A DNA stretch of 64,000 bases, taken from contig NZ_QBUY01000021.1 in the NCBI RefSeq assembly GCF_003121405.1, positions 1 to 64,000 on the forward strand, written 5' to 3'. Of the stretch, positions 8,599 through 16,811 are shown in pieces (within the stretch, counting starts at the first letter, position 1; every line of letters starts with the position of its first letter). The translations under genes and the position numbers were made by a program. The notes beneath the pieces were generated by a model. That model did not search any database. It saw only the letters and a program-made list of their open reading frames with translations, and was not told the origin of the DNA. Origin of the DNA: Paraburkholderia sp. C35. Its GTDB lineage: Bacteria; Pseudomonadota; Gammaproteobacteria; Burkholderiales; Burkholderiaceae.

Positions 8599-9633
8599 TC
8601 AGTGATCGATTACCTTGCCGTGACGCACCACGGCCTCGCCGTCGAGCGAAACGGTGCAATCGCGTAACGGAATATCGATGTGGCAGGCCGTCGTGCGCGC
8701 GCCGCCCGCTTCGTTGTTGGGCCCGAGCGAAAAGAGGAAATTGCCTTCATAGGCGCGTGCATCCATGCCGATGGTCGCTTCGCGGTCGTACAGTCCAAGC
8801 GTCGACCAGCGGGCGCGCGGCTGCAGTCCCCAGCCGATGTGTGAGATCGCGTACGCTTCCGGGTCGCGGAACGACTCCATGTAATCGCGCAGCAGCGCCG
8901 CATCGACATCGCCTTCGATACGCGTGGCGAAGCCGTCTTCGACCGTCAGTTCGATGGCGTCCTGCACGTAGCGCTTTTGCGGCAACAGGATGTCGCCGCG
9001 ATCGATCACGATACGGCCATGCGCGCGGCCCTCGTCGGGAAACGTCAGCACGAACCCGCTTGGCCAGTGGTCCCAGCGGCCTGGCTCATCGACGAAACCG
9101 TACTCGGCAATCGGCTCGAATTCGCCGATGGGACAATGCAGGTCAGTGCCCGCCCGCGAACTCACATGCATCGTCTTTGCACGGGCAATCCGCGCCTGGG
9201 CGTTGAGCACGCGTTCACGGTCGGCCGTGTTGGGCACCAGACGCGCGAGCACTTCGGGCGGCTCCACGGCGAGCAGAATTTTCGTGCCTGTTTTAAGGAT
9301 GTCGAGTTGCTCGGGTGAGAACAGCAGCGTCATCAGATCGAGCACGAGATCGCTTTCTTTCAGCGCGGCAATCGCAGCGCGATTCCCCGTCAGCGGCGTG
9401 GTGCCGAGATACGCCAGCGAATCGCGGCTAAGCGCCTTCTCGCCATTCACGGGCGGCAGATCGAGACGATTCACCACAGCACCCATCGACTGTGCGGCGA
9501 TCAATGCCGTGGCGAGCGTCTGAGGATGCGTCGTCGCGCTCGTCAGAATGGTGATGGTCTGTCCCGCTTCGACACGCGACAGGCGCAGCACCTGCTTCCA
9601 CGACTCGATCATCTGATAGTCGCTAACCGGCAT
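8599..9633 (-). CDS. nicX: 2,5-dihydroxypyridine 5,6-dioxygenase
   Basis: This 344-residue protein matches NicX, the non-haem iron enzyme that opens the ring of 2,5-dihydroxypyridine to N-formylmaleamate. His265 (in SHIGWG), His318 and Asp320 (in CHID) fall at the same positions as the iron ligands reported for the Pseudomonas putida enzyme, which makes the call firm and suggests an active protein. It is a leucyl-aminopeptidase-like fold rather than a classical extradiol dioxygenase. The start overlaps the end of the nicD-like gene by 11 bases, which implies translational coupling. Its presence fixes 2,5-dihydroxypyridine as the central intermediate of this operon. Confidence 0.93.
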   Translation of the reverse strand: MPVSDYQMIESWKQVLRLSRVEAGQTITILTSATTHPQTLATALIAAQSMGAVVNRLDLPPVNGEKALSRDSLAYLGTTPLTGNRAAIAALKESDLVLDLMTLLFSPEQLDILKTGTKILLAVEPPEVLARLVPNTADRERVLNAQARIARAKTMHVSSRAGTDLHCPIGEFEPIAEYGFVDEPGRWDHWPSGFVLTFPDEGRAHGRIVIDRGDILLPQKRYVQDAIELTVEDGFATRIEGDVDAALLRDYMESFRDPEAYAISHIGWGLQPRARWSTLGLYDREATIGMDARAYEGNFLFSLGPNNEAGGARTTACHIDIPLRDCTVSLDGEAVVRHGKVIDH

Positions 9634-10486
9634 CGCTTTCTCCCTTTTTCATCGATGGCAACGCTGCGCCGAGAAAGGCGCCAAAGGCGTCGTAGAAGCC
9701 TGCTTCGTTATCCCACGGGATCATGTGGCCCGCATCGGCGACGCGGTGGTGCTGCAACTGCGGCATCAGCGCGCGGATTTCATCGACGTCTTCGGGCAGC
9801 ACCACATCGCCGCGTGCTGCTGTCATCAGCAGAACGGGAATCGACACGTGCGGCATGTCGGCGTGAACGTCGTCGGTATGAAAGCCGTCGAAGCTCGCCA
9901 GCACGGCGCGTTCGTCGCAGGTATGCAGCCACTCGGCGCGGCATTGCAGTTGTGCATCGGTCCATGTCGGGCAAAACTCGCGCATCGCGTCTGCCGTCAT
10001 GCCTTCACGTGCGAGGCGCATTGAATCGACATACCACGGCAGCCTGGCCGGATACGCACGCCGGTTCGGGCCCGACACAGGCGGATCGACCATCACGAGG
10101 CGTGTCATGCCTACGGGTTGGCTGCGCGCGGCCCGCACGCCGATGCGCGCGCCCATTGAATGGCCGACTACGCTGTAACGCGTCAATCCCAGTGCTTGGG
10201 CGAACGCGATCAGATCGTCGGCTTGTGCGTCGAGCGAATAGTCGAGCGTGTCTCCCGCCGACGACAGTCCGCGTCCGCGCACATCCAGCACATACGTATC
10301 GAAAGCCTGTCCGAACCACGCGCCGACGAAGCCCCACGTCGCTGCCGGACTCGTGATGCCCGGCACGATGACGACGGGGTCCCGCATCGCGCATGATCCA
10401 CGCTGGCCGCCATAGCGAAGATAGTGTTGACGGATGCCGTTCGCGTGCACATTCGCGCCGCAAACGAAGGTGTCAGGTGTGTCCAT
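9623..10486 (-). CDS. nicD: N-formylmaleamate deformylase (alpha/beta hydrolase)
   Basis: This 287-residue alpha/beta hydrolase has a nucleophile elbow GHSMGAR with Ser110, a probable acid Asp134 (VMVDPPVSGPNRR) and His254 (DAGHMIPWDN). The sequence and setting match NicD, which removes formate from N-formylmaleamate to give maleamate, the step between NicX and NicF. The C-terminal end overlaps the start of nicX. The upstream nicE-like gene ends 15 bases before it. No signal peptide is present, so it should be cytoplasmic. A generic esterase would be the alternative if it were not flanked by the other pathway genes. Confidence 0.88.
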   Translation of the reverse strand: MDTPDTFVCGANVHANGIRQHYLRYGGQRGSCAMRDPVVIVPGITSPAATWGFVGAWFGQAFDTYVLDVRGRGLSSAGDTLDYSLDAQADDLIAFAQALGLTRYSVVGHSMGARIGVRAARSQPVGMTRLVMVDPPVSGPNRRAYPARLPWYVDSMRLAREGMTADAMREFCPTWTDAQLQCRAEWLHTCDERAVLASFDGFHTDDVHADMPHVSIPVLLMTAARGDVVLPEDVDEIRALMPQLQHHRVADAGHMIPWDNEAGFYDAFGAFLGAALPSMKKGESDAG

Positions 10487-10501
10487 CGCGCGCTCCGTCG
10501 G

Positions 10502-11254
10502 TCAGTACGCGCCCGACAGCAGCGCGCCCGCACCCGGCACGACCGCTTCGAGTCCCAGTTGCTTGAGCATTGCGTACGGCGTCGCGACGGCAGCGGTGAT
10601 GACGGGCGTGCCCGTCATGGCCTCGACTTTGGCGATGGCCGGCAGCGACGGCATCTGCACGCAGGCGGACAGCACGATGGCGTCGGCATCTTCGTAACGC
10701 AGCGTCTTGACGATGTCCGGCAAGCGTTGCGGGTCGTGTCGCCCGACGGCGAGGTTGTCGGCAATCTCCAGCGCGCAGTAGTCGATCACCTCATAGCCCT
10801 CATGACGGATGTAATCGACCACCAGCTCAGTCAACGGCCTGAGATACGGCGCCACCACGACGATCCTGCGCGCGCCGATCACGCGCAGCGCATCGATCAG
10901 CGCGCCCGCACTCGTGATGACGGGCGCCTGTGCATCGTTCTCCGCCGTGCGCTCCGTCAGACGCGCCTGCGATACGCGGTGATAGCCATGTCCCATTGCC
11001 ATGATCGCCACGAGGCACGCATAGCCGAGCACATCGACGCGTGCATCGCTCAATTCCGTCGCGCAACGGTCCGATTCGACATCCATCGCTGCCAGTTCTT
11101 CCTTGACGACGCGCTTCATGCGCATGCGGCTGGAGTGGAACGTGAAGCGCTCGGGGCGAATCGTCTGGCGAGCCAGCAGCATGGCGGGAATCTCCGTCTC
11201 CATCGTCGTATTCGAACTCGGCACGATCTGGCCGATCCGGTATTGCTTCGTCAT
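10502..11254 (-). CDS. nicE: maleate cis-trans isomerase
   Basis: This protein of the Asp/Glu racemase superfamily has the two catalytic cysteines expected of maleate isomerase: Cys80 in GYACLVA and Cys198 in LSACVQMPS. It converts maleate to fumarate, which enters the citric acid cycle. The start chosen is the ATG at 11254 (MTKQYRIGQIVPSSNT), which gives 250 residues, the usual family length; an in-frame ATG twelve bases upstream and a much longer upstream extension are less likely. It sits between the nicC-like and nicD-like genes in the same direction. Confidence 0.9.
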   Translation of the reverse strand: MTKQYRIGQIVPSSNTTMETEIPAMLLARQTIRPERFTFHSSRMRMKRVVKEELAAMDVESDRCATELSDARVDVLGYACLVAIMAMGHGYHRVSQARLTERTAENDAQAPVITSAGALIDALRVIGARRIVVVAPYLRPLTELVVDYIRHEGYEVIDYCALEIADNLAVGRHDPQRLPDIVKTLRYEDADAIVLSACVQMPSLPAIAKVEAMTGTPVITAAVATPYAMLKQLGLEAVVPGAGALLSGAY

Positions 11255-11321
11255 CGTCTGTCCCATTTCGTGTATGCGCCGAATGTGGCTGAGGTTCGCT
11301 GCGAGTCCGTGAAGGACGCGC

Positions 11322-12527
11322 TCATGCCGTTTGATGAAAGCGCTCGGCGCAGCGAACCGCGTCGTACTCGTAAACCCATTCCGCCTTGATGCCGACAGCG
11401 TTCGGATTGTTCTTCTGCTGCAATTCCATTTCGCGGTCGCGCTTTTCCTGCTCTTCGGGCGACGCAAGGTGATAGGTACGCCCGCGTTCACGCGCTTCGA
11501 GTTGCACGCGCGCGGTGCGCGGACGCCGCTCGGCCTCATAGGCGGACAGCGCATCGTCTATCTGTTCGAAATGCACCAGCGCTTCGGCGAGCACATAGGC
11601 GTCTTCGATGGCCATCGCCGCGCCTTGCGACAGGAACGGCAGCATCGGATGCGCAGCGTCGCCGAGCAGCGTGGCGGCACCCTTCGACCATTGCGTCATC
11701 GGATCGCGATCGAACAAGCCCCATTTGAAGGTGGTGGAGCTATCCGTGAGCTTGAACAGATCGACCAGATCGGGATGCCATCCTTCATAGGCATCGAGCA
11801 GTTCTTCGCGCGAACTCGGCTCCGTCCACGATTCGGCGCCCCATTCAGCGCTCTCGTTCACCGCGACGATATTCACGGCCGCGCCGCCCTTGACGTAATA
11901 CGTGACGACGTGCGCTTTTGGTCCCATCCAGAACGACGCGTCGGGACTCACGAACGGCAACGGATGCTGGTCCACCGGCACGAGCGCACGCCAGCACATA
12001 TGCCCCGTGAAGCTCGCAGGCGCTTCGCCCCACAGCGCAGCGCGCACCACGGAATGAATCCCGTCCGCACCGACGATCAGATCCGCCTCGTACGACGTGC
12101 CATCTGCGAAGTGAGCCGTCGCCTTGCCGTTGCTCTGCGTGATGCGCTCGCACTGCGCGTTGAACGTGACGTTCTCCGGCTTCAGATCGCGCGACAGAAT
12201 GGCGTGCAGATCGGCACGGTGCACGTGATAGAAATCGGCGCCGAACAGGCGTGGGCAGATTTCCTTGAGCGGCGTGCGAAAGAGTTGCCGCGCGCTTTCC
12301 CAGTTGCGGCCCATCATCGCTTCAGGCAGGAAACCGACCGCGGCAAGGCTCTCTGCCAGTCCCAGTGCCTTCAGCACCTTGACGGCATTGGGCGTCATCT
12401 GCACGCCTGCGCCGATCTCGCCGAATGCCTGCGCGCGTTCGAACACATGCGCTTCGATTCCTTTTTGCTGCAGCGCGAGGGCGAGCGTCACGCCGCCAAT
12501 CCCACCGCCGATGATTGCGATTTTCAT
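11322..12527 (-). CDS. nicC: FAD-dependent aromatic monooxygenase, NicC-like (6-hydroxynicotinate 3-monooxygenase)
   Basis: This 401-residue class A flavin monooxygenase has an N-terminal dinucleotide-binding motif (GGGIGG, residues 8-13), the GADGIHSVVR block near 155 and the FAD-ribityl motif LLGDAAHPMLPFLSQGAA near 290. It resembles 6-hydroxynicotinate 3-monooxygenase, which hydroxylates and decarboxylates its substrate to 2,5-dihydroxypyridine using NADH and oxygen. It is about 20 residues longer than the P. putida enzyme. Its place directly upstream of nicE-nicD-nicX-nicF supports formation of 2,5-dihydroxypyridine. Salicylate-hydroxylase-like enzymes share these motifs, so the exact substrate is inferred from context. 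Confidence 0.75.
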   Translation of the reverse strand: MKIAIIGGGIGGVTLALALQQKGIEAHVFERAQAFGEIGAGVQMTPNAVKVLKALGLAESLAAVGFLPEAMMGRNWESARQLFRTPLKEICPRLFGADFYHVHRADLHAILSRDLKPENVTFNAQCERITQSNGKATAHFADGTSYEADLIVGADGIHSVVRAALWGEAPASFTGHMCWRALVPVDQHPLPFVSPDASFWMGPKAHVVTYYVKGGAAVNIVAVNESAEWGAESWTEPSSREELLDAYEGWHPDLVDLFKLTDSSTTFKWGLFDRDPMTQWSKGAATLLGDAAHPMLPFLSQGAAMAIEDAYVLAEALVHFEQIDDALSAYEAERRPRTARVQLEARERGRTYHLASPEEQEKRDREMELQQKNNPNAVGIKAEWVYEYDAVRCAERFHQTA

Positions 12528-12607
12528 TAGTCATCCTTTGTTTATGGCATGGACCGATCCAGCTTTCATCCTTCGATCTTGCCGTTGTGTTGCCCGTTAA
12601 AGCGCCA

Positions 12608-13567
12608 TCAGATGTCGAGTACGAGAGACGATCCCACGCCTCGCGAGCAACAGATCATCATGCAGCCATGCGTCTTGCGCTGCGCGGGCGTCAATACCGC
12701 GTCGCGATGGTCTACCTCGCCCGCCAGCACCTTCACTTCGCATGCTCCGCACACGCCTTCCTCGCACGAATACGACACGTCGACACCGGCATCGAGACAC
12801 GCCTGCAAGAGCGTCTCGCCTGCCGTGACGGTCAACGTGCGATTGGAACGCACGAGCCGCACCTGGAAGGCGTCGGCGGGCAGGCTTTCCGGCGCGCTGA
12901 AGCGCTCGCGATGCACGCTTTCCTGAGGACGGCTGGCGCATATCGCATCGAATTCCTGCAACATCGGCTCCGGGCCGCAGCAATACAGTTGCGTATCCAT
13001 CGGCAGATCGCGGATCACGTCGCTGATACGCAGCGAAGGCTGGCCGGGCGCCGTGTCGTGCATCAGGTGCACGCGTTCATCCGTGCACAGTTCGTCGAAG
13101 AACAATGTTCTGCTGCGATTCGCGGTCCAGTAATACAGTTCGACCGAAGCGCCCGCCTGTTTCAGGTTTCGATACATCGACACGATCGGCGTAATGCCGA
13201 TCCCGCCCGCAAACAGCACATAGCGCTTCGCACCGTGTTCGAGCCGGAAATGATTGCGAGGCATCGACAGGCGATACGTCTGCCCAACCACGCTGTCGTA
13301 ATGCAGCGCCCGCGATCCGCCTCTTCCCTGTTGCGCCACCTGCACCGCGACGCTGTAGCTCGAAGGCGTGGCGGGCGGCCACAACAGCGAATACTGCCGC
13401 CGATGCTCCGCACAGGTCTGCACGTCGATATGCGCACCCGGCTCGAAATCGGGCAATGCCTGTCCATCCACTGCGGCGAACCTGTACAGGTTGATCCCGT
13501 CCGCGCCAAACGAGATGTCGCTCAATCGCAGCGTGAGTTCATCATCGCGCGTGTCAGATGACGCCAT
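12608..13567 (-). CDS. oxygenase reductase component, phthalate dioxygenase reductase/VanB type
   Basis: This 319-residue iron-sulfur flavoprotein has an N-terminal flavin-binding domain, a central NAD-binding domain (FAGGIGITPIVSMYRNL near 135) and a C-terminal plant-type [2Fe-2S] domain with Cys268, Cys273, Cys276 and Cys306. This domain order is that of VanB and phthalate dioxygenase reductase, which pass electrons from NADH to a Rieske oxygenase. Its first bases overlap the end of the Rieske oxygenase gene by 14 bases, so the two are translationally coupled and almost certainly form one enzyme system. The nicC-like gene follows after 80 bases. Confidence 0.92.
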   Translation of the reverse strand: MASSDTRDDELTLRLSDISFGADGINLYRFAAVDGQALPDFEPGAHIDVQTCAEHRRQYSLLWPPATPSSYSVAVQVAQQGRGGSRALHYDSVVGQTYRLSMPRNHFRLEHGAKRYVLFAGGIGITPIVSMYRNLKQAGASVELYYWTANRSRTLFFDELCTDERVHLMHDTAPGQPSLRISDVIRDLPMDTQLYCCGPEPMLQEFDAICASRPQESVHRERFSAPESLPADAFQVRLVRSNRTLTVTAGETLLQACLDAGVDVSYSCEEGVCGACEVKVLAGEVDHRDAVLTPAQRKTHGCMMICCSRGVGSSLVLDI

Positions 13568-14612
13568 ACGAAATTCCCTTGTTGCGAAGCCACATCCGAT
13601 AACGTTGCCCCATCAGATCCGTGCGGTGATGCAGTTCATAGCGCAACTCGGTCGGGATGCGTTCGGGGCGCTGCGTTTCGACGATATCCTTGTCCTGGTT
13701 GAAAATGATGTCGGCGCGATCCCGCACAGCTTGCGGGTCCGGCGCGGGCTGCACGTTCAGCGCCGCGCAGACCCGCACGATGCAGTGTTTGTCGTCGATC
13801 ATCTGCACGGTGAAGAACGTGCCGAACAGGTCCGAGTGATCGGTGATGGGCTGGCCGTTTTCATCCGAGCGTTGCGTGCGCTTGCGGAAGTACGCCACCA
13901 GCGGTCGAAACGCGTGATAGGTGTAATAGGCCACCAGCGGGTGACCCGTCGCATCGCCCACCGGCTGGAACACGCGCACTTCGGAAGACTTCAGTCCCGT
14001 TTCGACTTCCTCGACACCGTAAGGATCGAGCCGGTCGGCATTGTCTTTCACGCCATTCAGTCCCGCATGCACGAAGGGGAAATGCGACGCGTCGATAAAG
14101 TTCTCGATGGCGCGATAGCCGTTCGCGTTGTACACATACGGACCGCTATGCACTTTCATGAAGTCGGAATTGTCCCAATCGGGGAATGCGGGGATATCCG
14201 CTTGCGGCTCACCGAGGCACACCCACACGAAGCCGAAGCGTTCCTCTGCGTGATAGGGAAACGCCACCGCCTTTTTCATGGGCTTTTCGTCAGGGGCAGC
14301 GGGCATTCTCGTGCACTTTCCGCTGCAGTCGTATTCCCAGCCGTGATACGGGCATACCACGTGATCGTTCTTGATCCATCCCTTCGAGAGCCGCGCGCCG
14401 CGATGGATGCACAGGTCTTCCCACACGTGGATCTGGCCGGATTCGTCGCGCCACACGATCAGATCGCGTTCGAGCAGACGCGCGGGATAGATCGTCCCCG
14501 CCTGAAACTCGTCGGCGTAACCGACGACATGCCAGTCGTTGAGCAGGACCGGGTCCTGACATCCATCGAGGGCAGTAATAGGTATGACTTTCATCTCGCC
14601 AGGCGCGTTCAT
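13554..14612 (-). CDS. Rieske non-haem iron oxygenase, VanA-like
   Basis: This 352-residue protein has an N-terminal Rieske domain with Cys68, His70, Cys87 and His90, and a catalytic domain with the mononuclear-iron motif around Asn171, Asp174, His177 and His182 (NFIDASHFPFVH). Size and architecture match single-component oxygenases of the vanillate O-demethylase/dicamba demethylase group, which commonly remove O- or N-methyl groups or hydroxylate one ring carbon. It is the first gene of the minus-strand operon leading to 2,5-dihydroxypyridine cleavage, so it probably acts on the incoming substrate to yield the compound used by the NicC-like enzyme. The true substrate is unknown. No molybdenum-type nicotinate hydroxylase (NicAB) is encoded in the window. 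Confidence 0.9.
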   Translation of the reverse strand: MNAPGEMKVIPITALDGCQDPVLLNDWHVVGYADEFQAGTIYPARLLERDLIVWRDESGQIHVWEDLCIHRGARLSKGWIKNDHVVCPYHGWEYDCSGKCTRMPAAPDEKPMKKAVAFPYHAEERFGFVWVCLGEPQADIPAFPDWDNSDFMKVHSGPYVYNANGYRAIENFIDASHFPFVHAGLNGVKDNADRLDPYGVEEVETGLKSSEVRVFQPVGDATGHPLVAYYTYHAFRPLVAYFRKRTQRSDENGQPITDHSDLFGTFFTVQMIDDKHCIVRVCAALNVQPAPDPQAVRDRADIIFNQDKDIVETQRPERIPTELRYELHHRTDLMGQRYRMWLRNKGISYGVI

Positions 14613-14672
14613 CTCGTCCTTCCTGTTGGGGTGCAGTTGCGCGCTGTGTTTCGCGCTGAATCGTCGGTATGG

Positions 14673-14703
14673 GACAAGTATTGGAGGACAATTTTGTCTT
14701 GTC
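14673..14703. promoter_or_regulatory. GACAA-type inverted repeat in the divergent promoter region of the Rieske operon
   Basis: GACAAG at 14673-14678 faces CTTGTC at 14698-14703, and a near-palindrome GACAATTTTGTC lies between them at 14687-14698. The site is 61-91 bases upstream of the Rieske gene and about 155 bases upstream of the divergent AraC gene. It could be the binding site of that regulator. This is a pattern seen in one place only, so confidence is low. Confidence 0.3.
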
Positions 14704-14857
14704 GTTTTAATAGACCGTCATTCGATCTTCATATCTCGCCATTCCGTTTTGGTGCAGTGCGGGCGCAGTGCAGGTGCCGTGCGGAATTTTTTCCGTGTTG
14801 TCAGAGGCGATTTTGTACGGGTAAATCATGGCGTGATCCCGCAGCCGGGCAGATGCC

Positions 14858-15691
14858 ATGTCCTATACGAAGACGCTGCACGGGTCGTACTCGCAGTTCG
14901 ATCCCGATGTCACGCCAAGACCCGCTGTCGCGCTGCGCGTCGATCTTTCCGCAGTGGAAGACGAACAGCCCGTGCATCAGCACCGCAAGGCGCAACTCGT
15001 CATCTCGCTGCGCGGCAGCGTGATGAGCTGCGTCGCCGATGCGCTATTGATGGTGTTGCCCGAGTCGGGCGTGTGGATTCCGGGCAGCGTGCCGCATAGC
15101 AACAAGGCCAGTCCCGATGCACAGATCATTTTTCTTTTCGTCGATCCGACGGCGCTGACGCTGCCGTCGCATTCGTGCATCCTCTCGATCAGTCCGCTGG
15201 TGCGCGAAATGGTCGTGCATCTCGCCGATCACGGCGACGCGTTTCCGGACGAGCATACGTATGCGCAGTTCTGTGCCGTCCTGATCGATCAGTTGTCGCG
15301 CTCGCCGGTCGAGCAGCTATCGCTGCCGCTGACGGTGCATCCGAAGCTGCGCCCCGTCTGCAATGCGTTGATCGATCATCCTGGCGACCGGCGTTCGCGC
15401 GCCGACTGGGCGAAAGAAGTGGCGATGAGCGAGCGCACCTTCGATCGTCTGGTGACGAAAGAAACGGGACTCAGTTTTGGACGCTGGCGGCAGCAGTTGC
15501 AACTGATTGTCGCGTTGCGCGATCTGTCGGCGGGCGTGAGCGTGCAGCGCGTGGCGCTGACACTCGGCTACGAGTCGACCACGGCATTCATCATCATGTT
15601 TAAAAAGGCGTTTGGCATGCCGCCCGGTCAATACATCCTCAACCGTCGTGCGCACTCGCGGCCTGTGCTGGTGCCGCTCGTTGCCGCGTAG
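14858..15691 (+). CDS. AraC-family transcriptional regulator of the Rieske/nic operon
   Basis: This 277-residue regulator has an N-terminal cupin-like sensing domain (VHQHRKAQLVISLRG near 45; VWIPGSVPHSNKA near 75) and a C-terminal AraC double helix-turn-helix (about 175-265), including MSERTFDRLVTKETGLSFGRWRQQ and VALTLGYESTTAFIIMFKKAFG. It is transcribed divergently from the Rieske oxygenase gene across 245 bases, the usual arrangement for a local activator. It replaces the MarR-type NicR found in classical nicotinate clusters, which again suggests a different inducer. A perfect hairpin overlaps its stop codon. Confidence 0.88.
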   Translation: MSYTKTLHGSYSQFDPDVTPRPAVALRVDLSAVEDEQPVHQHRKAQLVISLRGSVMSCVADALLMVLPESGVWIPGSVPHSNKASPDAQIIFLFVDPTALTLPSHSCILSISPLVREMVVHLADHGDAFPDEHTYAQFCAVLIDQLSRSPVEQLSLPLTVHPKLRPVCNALIDHPGDRRSRADWAKEVAMSERTFDRLVTKETGLSFGRWRQQLQLIVALRDLSAGVSVQRVALTLGYESTTAFIIMFKKAFGMPPGQYILNRRAHSRPVLVPLVAA

Positions 15692-15702
15692 GCGGCAACG
15701 AG
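15677..15702 (+). terminator. perfect hairpin spanning the stop codon of the AraC gene
   Basis: CTCGTTGCCGC at 15677-15687 pairs perfectly with GCGGCAACGAG at 15692-15702 around a four-base loop that includes part of the TAG stop codon. It sits between convergent genes and could end transcription, but no T tract follows on the plus strand, so it is not a canonical intrinsic terminator. Confidence 0.4.
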
Positions 15703-15739
15703 TCGTTATCGCACCTCACCCATCCGGCGCGGTGCAGGT

Positions 15740-16756
15740 CTATGCAGGTGTTGGCGCATCCTGCCTGATCAGCTCGCGGCGCTTCAATTCAGCCCAGAAT
15801 GCCGTGGGTATGTCAGTGCGGAAGGTTCGCAGGTTGTCGTCGAGTTGCGCCACCGTGCGCACACCGGGAATGTTGGTGGGAATCGCCGGATGGCCGAGCA
15901 CGAATTGCAGCGCGGCAGCCTTGAGCGGCACCGAAAAATCCCGGCAGACCTGCTCCATCTTGCGCACGCGTTCCATGATGGCTTCCGGCGCGGGTGCATA
16001 GTTGTATTTCGCACCAGGCACGGCACCCGTCGCGAGAATACCGCTGTTGTAACCGCCACCCAGAATGACCGACACCTGCTGCTTTTCGCACAGCGGCAGG
16101 AAACCGTCCAGCGCATCCTGCTCCAGCAGCGTGTAGCGTCCCGCCAGTAACAGGCAGTCGAAATCCTGCCGGCGGATCGCTTCGTGCGCGACCTGCCATT
16201 CGTTGACACCGAGCCCCACCGCCTTCACCACACCTTCGTCGCGCAGCTTCAGCAAGGCTTTCGACGCACCCGCCATCGCCGCCTCGAACATCTCGGGCTG
16301 ACGCTCTCCATGCGTAAAGACGTCGATGTCGTGAATCAGCGCGATGTCGATCCGCTCCAGCCCGAGACGCTGCAGACTGTCTTCGATCGAACGCATGGTG
16401 CCGTCGTAGCTATAGTCGAAGGCGAGTTCGAACGGCAGGCCATCGACCCACGGCGTAAAGTCGATCTCCGCTCGCCTGCGCGGCTTCAGAATGCGCCCGA
16501 CCTTGGTCGACAGCACGAATTCGTCACGCGGATACCACCGCAAGCCTTGTCCGCAGCGCGCTTCGCTCAAGCCGTGGCCGTACATCGGCGCCGTATCGAA
16601 GTAACGCACGCCTGCGTCCCACGCGGCCTTGATCAGCGCCGCCGAATCCTCTTCGCTGATCGGTCTGAAGATGTTGCCGATCGGCGCGGCGCCGAAGCCC
16701 ATCACCGTCGTCTCGATGCCTGAACGCGGCCATTTCCGCTTTGCTACCGGGTCCAT
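15740..16756 (-). CDS. aldo/keto reductase, D-threo-aldose/L-fucose dehydrogenase type
   Basis: This 338-residue protein is an aldo/keto reductase with the catalytic tetrad visible: Asp and Tyr in FDTAPMYGHG near residue 54, Lys in LSTKVGRIL near 84, and His in ALIHDID near 140. The opening GFGAAPIGNIF and the central WVDGLPFELAFDYSYDG stretch match the group that includes L-fucose dehydrogenase, D-threo-aldose 1-dehydrogenase and pyridoxal 4-dehydrogenase. It should oxidise a sugar or related aldehyde with NAD(P). It follows the sugar-binding protein gene after 55 bases on the same strand, which favours a sugar substrate, although pyridoxal oxidation cannot be excluded. Confidence 0.8.
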   Translation of the reverse strand: MDPVAKRKWPRSGIETTVMGFGAAPIGNIFRPISEEDSAALIKAAWDAGVRYFDTAPMYGHGLSEARCGQGLRWYPRDEFVLSTKVGRILKPRRRAEIDFTPWVDGLPFELAFDYSYDGTMRSIEDSLQRLGLERIDIALIHDIDVFTHGERQPEMFEAAMAGASKALLKLRDEGVVKAVGLGVNEWQVAHEAIRRQDFDCLLLAGRYTLLEQDALDGFLPLCEKQQVSVILGGGYNSGILATGAVPGAKYNYAPAPEAIMERVRKMEQVCRDFSVPLKAAALQFVLGHPAIPTNIPGVRTVAQLDDNLRTFRTDIPTAFWAELKRRELIRQDAPTPA

Positions 16757-16811
16757 CCTTATCCTCCCTCATGCGTGACGTTGCACGTCGTTCGATGCCT
16801 GATAAAAGGCG

